Shown here: in pieces, positions 44,001-51,764 of the stretch
Layout: each line of letters begins with the position of its first letter
Numbering within the stretch: position 1 is the first letter of the stretch
Assembly (NCBI RefSeq): GCF_002161445.1
Contig: NZ_NFHT01000002.1
Span: forward strand, 186,001-250,000
Source: Alistipes sp. An66
Lineage (GTDB): Bacteria > Bacteroidota > Bacteroidia > Bacteroidales > Rikenellaceae
DNA length: 64,000 nucleotides
Direction of reading: 5' to 3'
Notes under the pieces: generated by a model
Databases searched by the model: none
What the model was told of the DNA's origin: nothing
What the model saw: only the letters and a program-made list of their open reading frames with translations
Position numbers and translations under genes: made by a program

Positions 44001-44218
44001 AGTACTACCTCCGTTTCGACGGGGCGCAGGGCGACATGGTTTCGGACCTGATCGACGAGAAGCTCGACCAGCTGGGCGACGTCTACTATCTGGCCAGCTA
44101 TGCCGGGCGCCGCAACGTGGTGGCCGAGCTGAACGACTACTACCGCTCGCTGGGTGTTTCGGAGGAGAACCTCATCGACGTAGGCGACAGACCCGAGCCG
44201 ATTGATTCGGCACACTGA
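41003..44218 (+). CDS. DUF2723 membrane protein (protein O-mannosyltransferase-like, GT117 group)
   Basis: 1071 residues. The N-terminal half has about 12 membrane segments with the family start [35 protein letters not shown]; its acidic residues and the GHPPGAP loop resemble the catalytic loop of GT-C mannosyltransferases. A long soluble part (about 560-1071) includes [32 protein letters not shown] and helical repeats near the end. Bacteroidota glycosylate many exported proteins on Ser/Thr in the periplasm, and this family is a candidate for that or for another surface glycan step; the role is inferred only. Confidence 0.88.
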   Translation: [1071 protein letters not shown]

Positions 44219-44314
44219 ATCGGTCGGGCGAAGAGCAGTAACATTCCGCCGCAGAAGCCACCAAAACCACAAAAGCAAAGGGGCGAGCACCGTGTGGACG
44301 GAGCTCTGCTCACG

Positions 44315-44349
44315 AAAAATCCTCTCCGGAATTCCGGGGAGGATTTTTC
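44315..44349. terminator. Terminator after the DUF2723 gene
   Basis: AAAAATCCTCTCCGG (44315-44329) and CCGGGGAGGATTTTT (44333-44347) form a 15-bp stem with one G-T pair. Confidence 0.8.
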
Positions 44350-44389
44350 ATGGGAGGGAGGGGGAGGGCCGGACTGCCGGAGGGCCCCG

Positions 44390-44633
44390 GCGGGAGCGCG
44401 AAAGCGGGACAGAGAGAAGAGGTGTGGAAACGCGGGGATGCGGGGTCGGAGGGCCCAGGCGGGAGCGCGGAAGCGGGACAGAGAGAAGAGGTGCGGAAAC
44501 GCGGGGATGCGGGGTCGGAGGACCCCGGCGGGGACGCAGGAGCGAGGACAGAGAGAAGAGGTGCGGAAGCGCGGGGATACGGGGTCGGATGGTCCCCGGC
44601 GGGAGCGCAGGAGCGAGGACAGCGGCAGAATGG
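44390..44633 (+). repeat. 69-bp tandem repeat, about 3.5 copies, in a 697-base gene-free stretch
   Basis: Units start at 44390, 44459, 44528 and 44599 with GCGGGAGCGC; spacing 69, 69 and 71. Each holds GGACAGAGAGAAGAGGTG. The plus strand is strongly purine-rich. Frames stay open across it because 69 is a multiple of three; I do not count these as genes. The rest of 44219-44915 holds the terminator, an orphan minus-strand -7 element and the XRE upstream region. Confidence 0.9.
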
Positions 44634-44840
44634 CAGATAGAGAACAGCGACGGGAGCGGCAGGACAGCGGATTGAAACCCGGGAGCACATGATAAAAAAC
44701 AGCGGAGAAGAGAAGGTTTTGAAGAATTCAAATTGAATGTGACGCAACTCACCCTTCTCTTGCTCCGCCGTATCGCACTCCGACCGGAAATTCCCCGCAA
44801 AACCGGCTCGGGAATCTCCCATCGGAATCTTTTCCGGAAG

Positions 44841-44848
44841 CAAAGATA
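44841..44848 (-). promoter_or_regulatory. Orphan -7 element facing the 69-bp repeat
   Basis: The minus strand reads TATCTTTG. No credible minus-strand gene lies ahead of it; a transcript would run into the repeat and the terminator at 44315-44349. Confidence 0.3.
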
Positions 44849-44856
44849 AGAAAAAA

Positions 44857-44868
44857 ATCATTAATGAT
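44857..44868. promoter_or_regulatory. Candidate operator: perfect palindrome ATCATTAATGAT
   Basis: A 12-bp perfect palindrome 48 bases ahead of the XRE gene, with a half-site AAATCATT repeated at 44873-44880. Small XRE regulators often bind such sites near their own gene; this is a guess from position. Confidence 0.35.
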
Positions 44869-44915
44869 GTATAAATCATTACAAAAAGATTCAAAGCGGA
44901 TGTTTCTTTGTTCTA

Positions 44916-45149
44916 ATGAAGCAACCGTGGCGAGATACAAACCTTTTGGAGGCCATTGCCTGCCGGCTCAAAGTACTGCGGGCAGGCAAGGGTGTGTCGC
45001 AGGAGGTAGTCTACGAAGATACGGGCATACACATCGGGAAAATAGAAACGGCTAAATACAACATCACCGTCAGCACCCTCTCCCGGCTGTGCAATTACTA
45101 CGGGACCACGCTGAAAGAGTTTTTCGACACCCTCGAACTCCCCGAATAG
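44916..45149 (+). CDS. Small XRE-family HTH regulator
   Basis: 77 residues, almost wholly one helix-turn-helix domain: LKVLRAGKGVSQEVVYEDTG then HIGKIETAKYNITVSTLSRL, the usual XRE order. It has no sensor domain, so it is probably a DNA-binding switch or an antitoxin-like protein; no toxin gene is adjacent. The gene stands between two purine-rich repeats and a bidirectional terminator. A palindrome upstream (44857-44868) may be its operator. It ends IKEFF-like, with the acidic tail FFDTLELPE seen in many Bacteroidota homologues. Confidence 0.87.
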   Translation: MKQPWRDTNLLEAIACRLKVLRAGKGVSQEVVYEDTGIHIGKIETAKYNITVSTLSRLCNYYGTTLKEFFDTLELPE

Positions 45150-45204
45150 CCGGAGTGGCCTGCAACCGGAAGGAGCGGTCAGAAGCAGGAGGGGGGCAGT
45201 GAAG

Positions 45205-45291
45205 CCGGAGGAGCAAGGAAAGCCGGAGGTGCAAGGAAAACCGGGGAGCAAGGAAAACCGGGGAGCAAGGAAAACCGGGGAGCAAGGAAAA
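45205..45291 (+). repeat. 17-18-bp tandem repeat, 5 copies
   Basis: Three identical CCGGGGAGCAAGGAAAA units (45241-45291) follow two diverged 18-base copies, CCGGAGGAGCAAGGAAAG and CCGGAGGTGCAAGGAAAA. They lie between the XRE stop codon and the terminator. Confidence 0.9.
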
Positions 45292-45326
45292 CCGAAAATA
45301 CCGAAAACAGCAGGAACATAGCGATC

Positions 45327-45369
45327 AAAACAAGAGACCGCACCGTTGATCGGTGCGGTCTCTTGTTTT
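45327..45369. terminator. Bidirectional terminator between the XRE and acyl-CoA ligase genes
   Basis: AAAACAAGAGACCGCACCG (45327-45345), loop TTGAT, and its exact complement (45351-45369): a 19-bp perfect stem serving two convergent genes. Confidence 0.88.
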
Positions 45370-45420
45370 CCGATTCTCCCCCGATTCTCTCTCGGTCTCC
45401 CCCGGTCTTCCCCCCCCGGG

Positions 45421-47172
45421 TCAGGAGCGCCCGGCGACGGGACGCTCCGAAGCGTCAGGAACCGACGATCCGGAATCCAAAACCGAAGCGGCCGAAGCCG
45501 TCGAAGAGTCCTCCGGATCCCCGGACTTCCCCTTCGCATCCTTCGCCGTATTCTTGTTGTAGAGGAATCGCTTGATCTTCTGCGTCGGCGTCTTCACGAA
45601 CTCCTCCTTCTCCTCCACGACCTCCGAAATCCGCGAGAACCGGCTCACCTTCGCATTCACGAAATCCATGATCTCCTTCTTCAACTGCTCGGTCTTCGCC
45701 TCCCACGCCTCCTTCTTCGTCGCCCACTCCTCGCGCCAGTCGTCGATCATCGATTCGATCTCCTCCCGGTTGAAGTGAACCAGCGCCACCAGGCGCCCCT
45801 CCTGCTCCGTGACGATCGAATCCGCAATGCAGACGTGCGAGTTCAGCACACTCTCGATATCCTCCGGATAGATGTTCTCCCCGCCGGGTCCCACGATCAT
45901 GTTTTTCAGACGCCCCTTGATGTAGAGCCAGCCCTCCTTGTCGAACTCCCCGAGATCGCCCGTGCGGAACCAGCCGTCCGCCGTGAAGGCCTCGGCCGTC
46001 GCTTCGGGGTTCTTGTAGTAGCCCAGCATGATGCTCGGCGTCAGCGCCACGATCTCGCCCTGGCGGGTTTCGGAATTCACGTTTTCCAGTCGCAACTGCA
46101 CGCCCGGCGCCTGCGGCCCCGTCGAGCCCAGACGCACCTGCGAGGGAGCTGCACCCGCCAGCAGCGGTGCCGTCTCGGTGAGTCCGTAGCCGATGGCGTA
46201 GGGAACCTTTGCTTCCAGCAGGAAACGCTCGGCGCCCCGATCGAGTTTCGAGCCCCCGATGCCGAGGAACCGCAGCCGGCGGCCGAAGAGTTTCATCAGT
46301 TTCTTGCCCGCCACGCGGTGCAGGTAGCGCCGCATGAACCCGATGCGGTAGAGCGTGCGCCAGAAATTGTTCGACTGGAACTTCGCAAGGACCTGATGCC
46401 GGTAGATCTTCTCGATCACCAGCGGGACGATCAGCATCACCGTAGGCCGCACGCTCCGCAGGGCCGGCATCAGCGCCGACGCCGTGGGCGGACGGTCCAT
46501 GTAGACCACACGCGCCCCCTCCGAGAAGGGATAGATCATGCCGATCGAACACTCGTAGGTGTGCGACAGCGGAAGCACCGAAAGGAACGTATCGTCGCCG
46601 TGCACCGGAAAGATCGACATCGAAATGTCGACCTGCCGGCACAGCGCCCGGTGGGTCAGCATCACGCCTTTCGGCTTGGAGGTCGTACCCGACGTATAGA
46701 TGATGACGGCCAGATCGTCGGGCTGCGGAATGCCCGTCGAGCCCTGTTCGCGCGTATGCTGTGCGATGACGCCCAGATTCTTCGTGCGGACGACGACGTT
46801 CAGCCGGTCGATGGTCTGCCGCGAGAGTTTCGTGAAAAGGCGGTCCGAGACGAGCAGCGCCCGGGCCTCCGAATGTTCGATGATCATGTCGAGCTCCTCG
46901 CTCGAAAAGTCCGGAAGGATGGGAACGACGACCATTCCCGCCGAAGTGACGGCAAAATAACAGATCCCCCAGTTGGGCATGTTGCTGCTCAACAGGGCGA
47001 CCTTGTCTCCGGGACGGAGCCCCGAAGAGACCAGAATATCCTGAACCTTCGCAATACGACGACCCGCCTCGGCATAGGTTACGTCCTCGCCGTCGAACAT
47101 CGAATAGGCGATTCGGGACGCAAACGTCTCGACACTGTGGCGGACCAACTCGTAAAGTGTATTTATAGTCAT
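45421..47172 (-). CDS. AMP-binding long-chain acyl-CoA synthetase-like protein
   Basis: 583 residues. The ANL-superfamily motifs are in order: YTSGTTSKPKGVMLTHRAL (ATP/AMP binding), GYGLTETAPLL, DGWFRTGDLGEFDKEGWLYIKGR and the region KNMIVGPGGENIYPEDIE that holds the hinge. It activates a carboxylic acid, most likely a fatty acid, to acyl-CoA or acyl-AMP. The C-terminus has an insert rich in Glu/Lys (about 490-545) before KTPTQKIKRFLY, which holds the active-site lysine, and a Ser/Asp-rich tail of 40 residues that looks disordered. It is a single gene with its own promoter at 47216-47223. Confidence 0.9.
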   Translation of the reverse strand: MTINTLYELVRHSVETFASRIAYSMFDGEDVTYAEAGRRIAKVQDILVSSGLRPGDKVALLSSNMPNWGICYFAVTSAGMVVVPILPDFSSEELDMIIEHSEARALLVSDRLFTKLSRQTIDRLNVVVRTKNLGVIAQHTREQGSTGIPQPDDLAVIIYTSGTTSKPKGVMLTHRALCRQVDISMSIFPVHGDDTFLSVLPLSHTYECSIGMIYPFSEGARVVYMDRPPTASALMPALRSVRPTVMLIVPLVIEKIYRHQVLAKFQSNNFWRTLYRIGFMRRYLHRVAGKKLMKLFGRRLRFLGIGGSKLDRGAERFLLEAKVPYAIGYGLTETAPLLAGAAPSQVRLGSTGPQAPGVQLRLENVNSETRQGEIVALTPSIMLGYYKNPEATAEAFTADGWFRTGDLGEFDKEGWLYIKGRLKNMIVGPGGENIYPEDIESVLNSHVCIADSIVTEQEGRLVALVHFNREEIESMIDDWREEWATKKEAWEAKTEQLKKEIMDFVNAKVSRFSRISEVVEEKEEFVKTPTQKIKRFLYNKNTAKDAKGKSGDPEDSSTASAASVLDSGSSVPDASERPVAGRS

Positions 47173-47215
47173 TCCGTAATCTTTGTTGTCCGTTACAATA
47201 ACGCAATTTCCGGGA

Positions 47216-47223
47216 CAAAATTA
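47216..47223 (-). promoter_or_regulatory. -7 element of the acyl-CoA synthetase gene
   Basis: The minus strand reads TAATTTTG, a full consensus match, 44 bases before ATG 47172. Confidence 0.5.
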
Positions 47224-47245
47224 CGAATTTCCGGTCAAAAAACAC

Positions 47246-47253
47246 TATTTTTA
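47246..47253 (+). promoter_or_regulatory. -7-like element of queG
   Basis: TATTTTTA, one base off the consensus, 15 bases before ATG 47269. Confidence 0.35.
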
Positions 47254-47268
47254 GCGCAAATTATCAGC

Positions 47269-48240
47269 ATGCTCGACCATTCCCACATCAAGAAATGCGC
47301 GGCCGCAGCCGGATTCGACCTCTGCGGGATTGCCCCCTGCCGCCGTCTGGATGACGGAGAGAAACGCTTCCGCGAATGGATCGCACGCGGATACCACTCC
47401 TCGCTCGGATACCTCGAACGCAACGCCGAAAAACGCTTCGACCCCCGCCTGCTGGTCGACGGCGCCCGAACGGCCGTCGTCTGCGCCGTGGCCTACAAGA
47501 ATCGGGCAAGCGACGGATACCCCGACGGACATCGCACGAAGATCGCATCCTACGCCTGTGCCGAGGATTACCACACGTCGCTGCGGAGAATGCTCCGCGA
47601 ACTCTTCGAGCGGTTGAAGAGCGCAACCCCCGGCCTCCGCGGACGCGCCTTCGTCGACACGGCCCCCCTGACCGAGAAACTGCTGGCTCGGGAGGCCGGG
47701 CTGGGATGGATCGGACGGCAGTCGCTGCTCATTACGCCGCAGTTCGGGAGTTTCGTGGTGCTCGGAGAGCTGATCCTCACCGAAGAGACGGACCGTTACG
47801 ACACCCCCTTCGAGGAATCGCACTGCGGGAGTTGCCGTGCCTGCGTGGAGCATTGTCCCACGGGGGCCGTCATGCCCGGACGCGGCATCGACACGGCCCG
47901 CTGCATCGCCTGCCACACCATCGAGCGAAAACCCGACACGGAGATCGACCTCGACGGCTGGATCTTCGGATGCGACGCCTGCCAGAGCTGCTGTCCCTGG
48001 AACCGGCGCGCACCGCAGCACCGGAACCGGACCTTCGACCCGCTGTTCGATCCCTCGGCGATGGATGCCGCAGCGTGGCAGGCAATGGACGGAGAGCAAT
48101 TCGGGCTGTTGTGCGGACGGACTCCCCTCACCCGCAGCGGACTGGAACGCATCCGCGGCAACATCCGGGAACGCAGAGCAACCGACGGCTGGAAGAGCGG
48201 AGCGGATGCCGAAGAACGGCAGACGCCCTCTTTGCACTGA
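47269..48240 (+). CDS. queG: Epoxyqueuosine reductase QueG
   Basis: 323 residues. QueG reduces epoxyqueuosine to queuosine in tRNA using cobalamin and two [4Fe-4S] clusters. Motifs: GFDLCGIAPC at the start, FVDTAPLTEKLLAREAGLGWIG, then cluster motifs CGSCRACVEHCPTGA and GCDACQSCCPWN with CIACHTIE between. The frame is open far upstream, but that part runs antisense to the acyl-CoA synthetase gene; ATG 47269 begins with a family-like helix. The C-terminus is shorter than E. coli QueG, without the HEAT-like extension. The stop codon is inside a hairpin (48225-48250). Confidence 0.94.
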   Translation: MLDHSHIKKCAAAAGFDLCGIAPCRRLDDGEKRFREWIARGYHSSLGYLERNAEKRFDPRLLVDGARTAVVCAVAYKNRASDGYPDGHRTKIASYACAEDYHTSLRRMLRELFERLKSATPGLRGRAFVDTAPLTEKLLAREAGLGWIGRQSLLITPQFGSFVVLGELILTEETDRYDTPFEESHCGSCRACVEHCPTGAVMPGRGIDTARCIACHTIERKPDTEIDLDGWIFGCDACQSCCPWNRRAPQHRNRTFDPLFDPSAMDAAAWQAMDGEQFGLLCGRTPLTRSGLERIRGNIRERRATDGWKSGADAEERQTPSLH

Positions 48241-48250
48241 CAAAGAGGGC
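48225..48250. terminator. Hairpin overlapping the queG stop codon
   Basis: GCCCTCTTTG (48225-48234) pairs with CAAAGAGGGC (48241-48250). No T-run follows, so it may stabilise the 3' end instead of ending transcription. Confidence 0.4.
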
Positions 48251-48317
48251 GTTCGCCATATCGGAGAAGATCTGTCCGCGGTCCGGGGCTCCGTCACCGG
48301 CCGTACGCCGCAGAAGG

Positions 48318-50459
48318 TCAATCCCGCTGGCAGCGGATCGGAAGCCCGAAACCGCGCGGATCGGAATAACATTCGTAAACCGTGGCCGAAGTCAACCCGA
48401 AGGTCCACGCCCCGAACGAATCGGACGAGGCCGGAGAGCTGGTCCAGTAATATCCCGACGGTGTGAAGAAAAAGACCCCGTATTCATCGTAACGGTACCC
48501 GACACCCGGATAGTAGGTCGTCGAAGAGCCGTCGTAGACAAAGTTCCAGCCCTGGACGAACGTCCCCGAAACCTCCACGCCGCCGCTCGACACCGAAGTC
48601 GTGGCACCCGTCTGGGTGAACCCGCTGAAAACGTAGGGATGCGGAACCTTCCAGCCCGGAGGGCACGGGTCGAACAGGGTCTTGGTCGTCTCCTGACCGA
48701 CGGTCGTGCCGTTCGGATTCCCCCACAGCGAATTGTTCCGGTAGTCCGAGGTCGTACCCTGTCCCCCGCCCCAGTACCAGTCGTAGGAGGAGCCGGGAAC
48801 CGTGGCGATGAACGTGTCGGGATGCGCCGTGGCGTACCACGTGTTGCCCGTATAGCCGACGTATTGCCCCGGAGAGCCCGTCGCCTGGACTGCCGTCCAC
48901 TCCGAAAGGTAGTTGTAGGGATTGCTGTCGGCATCGTAGACCACATCGCCCCACGGGAAGGGATCCTTCCGCCCCCACTGGTAGAGCGATGCCCGGAACG
49001 ACCGCGCATAAGGTCCGTCCTCCTTGTAAATGGCCCCCAGGTTGCGGTCCATCATCTGCGCCGAGCCCGCACCGTAGGCCGTTTCGTAGGTCGAATACAT
49101 CGTATAGGTCTCGGCCGCCGCCTGCAACTCCTCGTTCGTCTGGTCCGTCACCCAGATGTGCCAGCTCCACAGCGCCTCGTCCGACGACGCATCCGTATAG
49201 AGCCCGATCACGGCATTCCCGCCCAAGGCCGTGGGACGCTCCGTCAGGGAGAAGGTGATTTGCCCGTCGGCATAGGCGATGCTCCCCGGCTCGATCAGCC
49301 ACGGCTGGCTCTGCCACAGCAGCTTCGCATACCCGCCGCCCGTAATCTGGGCCGACAGCGTGCGCCCCTCGAAGCGTTGGACGGCCGCCAGCAGATCGTC
49401 CGTGATGACGCCGTTCCCGGCCACCGTGGCATCGAACGAGTAGCTCTGCGAAGGCGTCGAAACCACATAGCAGTTCGCCGTCTCGGCCGACGACGAAAGA
49501 CTGACGGTCGGCCCGGTCGCCACTCCCGTCGAGACATCCTGCGTGATGACCGGCATCTGCGCCGGCGAAATCACGATCCCCGGCATCGACCACGTCGACG
49601 TATAGCCGTCCGTCGTGCTCACCACGACGTAGACCACGCCGCCGCCCTGCGAATAATCCGCCGGATTGACCGTCAGATAGGCCTTCACCGGCTGCGTGCC
49701 GAGCGTCGGAGGCTCCGCGAAGGTAACGCCGCAATAGTTGATCTGCGCCTCCCCGCCCGCATAGGTTGCCGAGGCATTCGACGTCGCCGTGAGGTCGAAC
49801 GTGAATCCGCCCGTCATGTTGGCCGTCCCCGAAAGCGTCCCCGACGAGGAGACCGTCGCGGCATCCGTCCCGAAAAGCATCACCGACTCGACGCTCTTCC
49901 CGGCCATCGTCCCCGACCCCGTGAGGTCGACCTCCACCACGGCGAAGGCGTGGCTGAACGTCAGCGGTCCGAAGTCGCCCGTGGCGCTCGTCACGGCCCC
50001 GGCCACCAGAAAATCGCTGTCGCCCAGATGCGACGAATCCCCCGCCGTCGTCTGCGTCTGCTGCGCCGAGAGCGTGAAGGCGACGTTCGTCGGCTCCGCG
50101 GAACTCTCGGCCGAATAGGGATAATAGGCATAGAGCGTATAGGAGGAGGCCCCTTCGGTGAGGGTGATCTCCCCGCTGAACGTCCCGCCGGAGGAGGGAG
50201 CCGACCCCTCGAAGGTCAGCGGCGCATTGGACGTCGTAACCGTACCGCCGCTCTCGACATAGACCCCGATCCGGTCGCCGGGGCTCCACAGCACGTTGTA
50301 TCCGTCGCCGGCCAGCTCCGTCCGGGTACCGGGCGCGGCAGCCTCGATCCGCACGCGGCGTGTCACCGTCTGCTGCCCGACCGGGTCCCCGGTCCGATCA
50401 TCCGTGCAGGCACACGCCAGCCCGCAGCCGATCACGGTAGCCATCATCCATCGTTTCAT
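48318..50459 (-). CDS. Fimbrillin-like lipoprotein with FISUMP-type C-terminal region
   Basis: 713 residues from ATG 50459. The signal MKRWMMATVIGCGLACACTDD carries a lipobox. Residues 30-330 look like a fimbrillin/Mfa-type beta-sandwich (WSPGDRIGVYVESGG, SGEITLTEGASSYTLYAYYPYSAES, FSHAFAVVEVDLTGSG), as in Bacteroidota pilus or adhesin proteins. The C-terminal 250 residues read like paralogous surface proteins (MYSTYETAYGAGSAQMMDRNLGA, TLFDPCPPGWKVPHPY, GLPIRCQRD). An ATG two codons earlier is possible, but 50459 overlaps the stop of a 40-residue ORF as ATGA, which suggests coupled translation. It probably sits on the outer membrane; ligand unknown. Confidence 0.82.
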   Translation of the reverse strand: MKRWMMATVIGCGLACACTDDRTGDPVGQQTVTRRVRIEAAAPGTRTELAGDGYNVLWSPGDRIGVYVESGGTVTTSNAPLTFEGSAPSSGGTFSGEITLTEGASSYTLYAYYPYSAESSAEPTNVAFTLSAQQTQTTAGDSSHLGDSDFLVAGAVTSATGDFGPLTFSHAFAVVEVDLTGSGTMAGKSVESVMLFGTDAATVSSSGTLSGTANMTGGFTFDLTATSNASATYAGGEAQINYCGVTFAEPPTLGTQPVKAYLTVNPADYSQGGGVVYVVVSTTDGYTSTWSMPGIVISPAQMPVITQDVSTGVATGPTVSLSSSAETANCYVVSTPSQSYSFDATVAGNGVITDDLLAAVQRFEGRTLSAQITGGGYAKLLWQSQPWLIEPGSIAYADGQITFSLTERPTALGGNAVIGLYTDASSDEALWSWHIWVTDQTNEELQAAAETYTMYSTYETAYGAGSAQMMDRNLGAIYKEDGPYARSFRASLYQWGRKDPFPWGDVVYDADSNPYNYLSEWTAVQATGSPGQYVGYTGNTWYATAHPDTFIATVPGSSYDWYWGGGQGTTSDYRNNSLWGNPNGTTVGQETTKTLFDPCPPGWKVPHPYVFSGFTQTGATTSVSSGGVEVSGTFVQGWNFVYDGSSTTYYPGVGYRYDEYGVFFFTPSGYYWTSSPASSDSFGAWTFGLTSATVYECYSDPRGFGLPIRCQRD

Positions 50460-50578
50460 GCCCATTCGTCCCGATCAAAACCCTCGATATCGCCGTCCAC
50501 GTCGGAGACGGCAAATCCCCGTTCGATACAGACCTCGATCACCTCGACCTCTGGTCTCTCGTATGTTTCCTTTTCCAT
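50456..50578 (-). CDS. Small 40-residue acidic ORF ahead of the fimbrillin-like gene
   Basis: The reading MEKETYERPEVEVIEVCIER continues GFAVSDVDGDIEGFDRDEWA, then stops. Its layout (basic/Tyr start, PEVEVIEV-type beta strand, GFA, then an acidic end) resembles short proteins that I recall beside surface lipoprotein genes in Bacteroidota; this memory is unchecked. Its TGA overlaps the ATG of the lipoprotein gene by four bases (ATGA at 50459-50456). It has no signal peptide. It could be a coupling leader or a genuine small protein. The ORF is too short for default gene finders. Confidence 0.6.
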   Translation of the reverse strand: MEKETYERPEVEVIEVCIERGFAVSDVDGDIEGFDRDEWA

Positions 50579-50698
50579 GGTTCGGTTTGCAACAGTTCCG
50601 CATGATGCACACACATATCGTACCAAAACGGAATACCGGGACCGGCGGACAAAAGGAACGCAAACAGGCGATGTCGGCGGCAGGAGGAGCAGGCACGC

Positions 50699-50737
50699 AA
50701 AAAACCGCTCCGGCGCAGAACGTCGGAGCGGTTTTCA
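50699..50737 (-). terminator. Terminator of the TPR gene
   Basis: AAAACCGCTCCG (50701-50712) and CGGAGCGGTTTT (50724-50735); on the minus strand the stem is followed by TTTTTTG. Confidence 0.82.
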
Positions 50738-50822
50738 AGGGATTTCTTCGGGAACTGCCGGGCCCTTCGTTTTCCGGAGAGGGGCTTTCCCGGATTTTGT
50801 CAGGAGGGGTGTGCCCGGGCCG

Positions 50823-51764
50823 TTATTTCTGCAACTCGGCCAGAGCAGCCCTGGCATTCTCGGCAGCCTCGCCGGCGGTCACCTTCTGGAAAGCGGCAAT
50901 GGCCTGATCGCGCATCTCACGGGCGTTGTAGGCCGCACCCAGCACGTAGTACATCAGGCTGCGGTCCTCCTCGTCGGTCTGGGCGTCGGCAGCGGCCTGA
51001 CCCAGTTCGATCACCTTCGCGTAGTCCTTCTTGCCGGAATAAGCCTGCAAGCGAACCTTCTGGAACAGCGCACTTGCGGGATTCTTTTCAAGCTGGGCAT
51101 CCGCCATCGTGATGATGCCGTCGAAATCCCCGGCCTGCTGCATCCCGGCGACCTTGTTGTTCGTGTAGAGCGCCATCATCTCCTTCGCCTGGGCCACATC
51201 CTCGGCATATTTCGGGTGCGTCTTGGCGGCAATGGCCTCGTAGATGTCCATGCCCTTCTCGTACTCGCCCATCTCGCAGTAGCTCATCGCCAGGTTCAGC
51301 GCCATGCCCGTGTTGTCGGGATCGGCCTTGTAGCCCTTCTCGAAGACCGATGCGGCCGTCACATAATCCTTGTTGTTGAAGGCATCGCCGCCCTGGATCT
51401 GGTAGATCTTGGCCACCCAGCCGTTCGATTTCGACATCTGGGTCATGTCACCGTAAAGCTCGGCCAGCTCGGCAGACCTGCTGAACTGCTTCAACGCTTC
51501 GTCGTAGTTCTGCGACTTGATCGCTGCGCCGCCCAGATAGTAGTAGCATTTGGGAAGCGTCGCCTTGGCGGTCGCCACCTGCGATGCCACCTCGTCGTTG
51601 TCGATACCCAGGTCGATCACCTGCTCGAACTTGGCGGCAGCCCCGGCGAAGTCCTTGGCGTTGAACGCCGCACCGGCTTCGTTGAAAATCGTCGTAACAT
51701 CCTCCTGTGCCGAAAGCGTCAGTGCTGCCATCAGCGCTACGGCCGAAACAAAGATCTTTTTCAT
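50823..51764 (-). CDS. Exported TPR-repeat protein
   Basis: 313 residues. A signal peptide (MKKIFVSAVALMAALTLSAQ, cleavage after AQ) is followed by about six tetratricopeptide repeats (AGAAFNAKDFAGAAAKFEQV, GAAIKSQNYDEALKQFSRSA, GDAFNNKDYVTAASVFEKGYKADPDN, LNLAMSYCEMGEYEKGMDI). It should be a periplasmic scaffold that binds other proteins; no catalytic motif is visible. The gene has its own promoter (52085-52117), an unusually long leader of about 315 bases that includes a 37-bp tandem repeat, and its own terminator. Confidence 0.88.
   Translation of the reverse strand: MKKIFVSAVALMAALTLSAQEDVTTIFNEAGAAFNAKDFAGAAAKFEQVIDLGIDNDEVASQVATAKATLPKCYYYLGGAAIKSQNYDEALKQFSRSAELAELYGDMTQMSKSNGWVAKIYQIQGGDAFNNKDYVTAASVFEKGYKADPDNTGMALNLAMSYCEMGEYEKGMDIYEAIAAKTHPKYAEDVAQAKEMMALYTNNKVAGMQQAGDFDGIITMADAQLEKNPASALFQKVRLQAYSGKKDYAKVIELGQAAADAQTDEEDRSLMYYVLGAAYNAREMRDQAIAAFQKVTAGEAAENARAALAELQK

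Noticed and set aside
44310-44894. Minus-strand 194-codon frame across the 69-bp repeat
   Set aside because: Its protein is mainly the translated repeat; other frames are equally open. Kept only as a possible transcript.
45346-47268. Long upstream extension of the queG frame
   Set aside because: It runs antisense to the acyl-CoA synthetase gene and is not family-like.
50475-50738. 87-codon minus-strand frame ahead of the fimbrillin-like gene
   Set aside because: It overlaps the better 40-residue ORF in another frame and crosses the TPR terminator.
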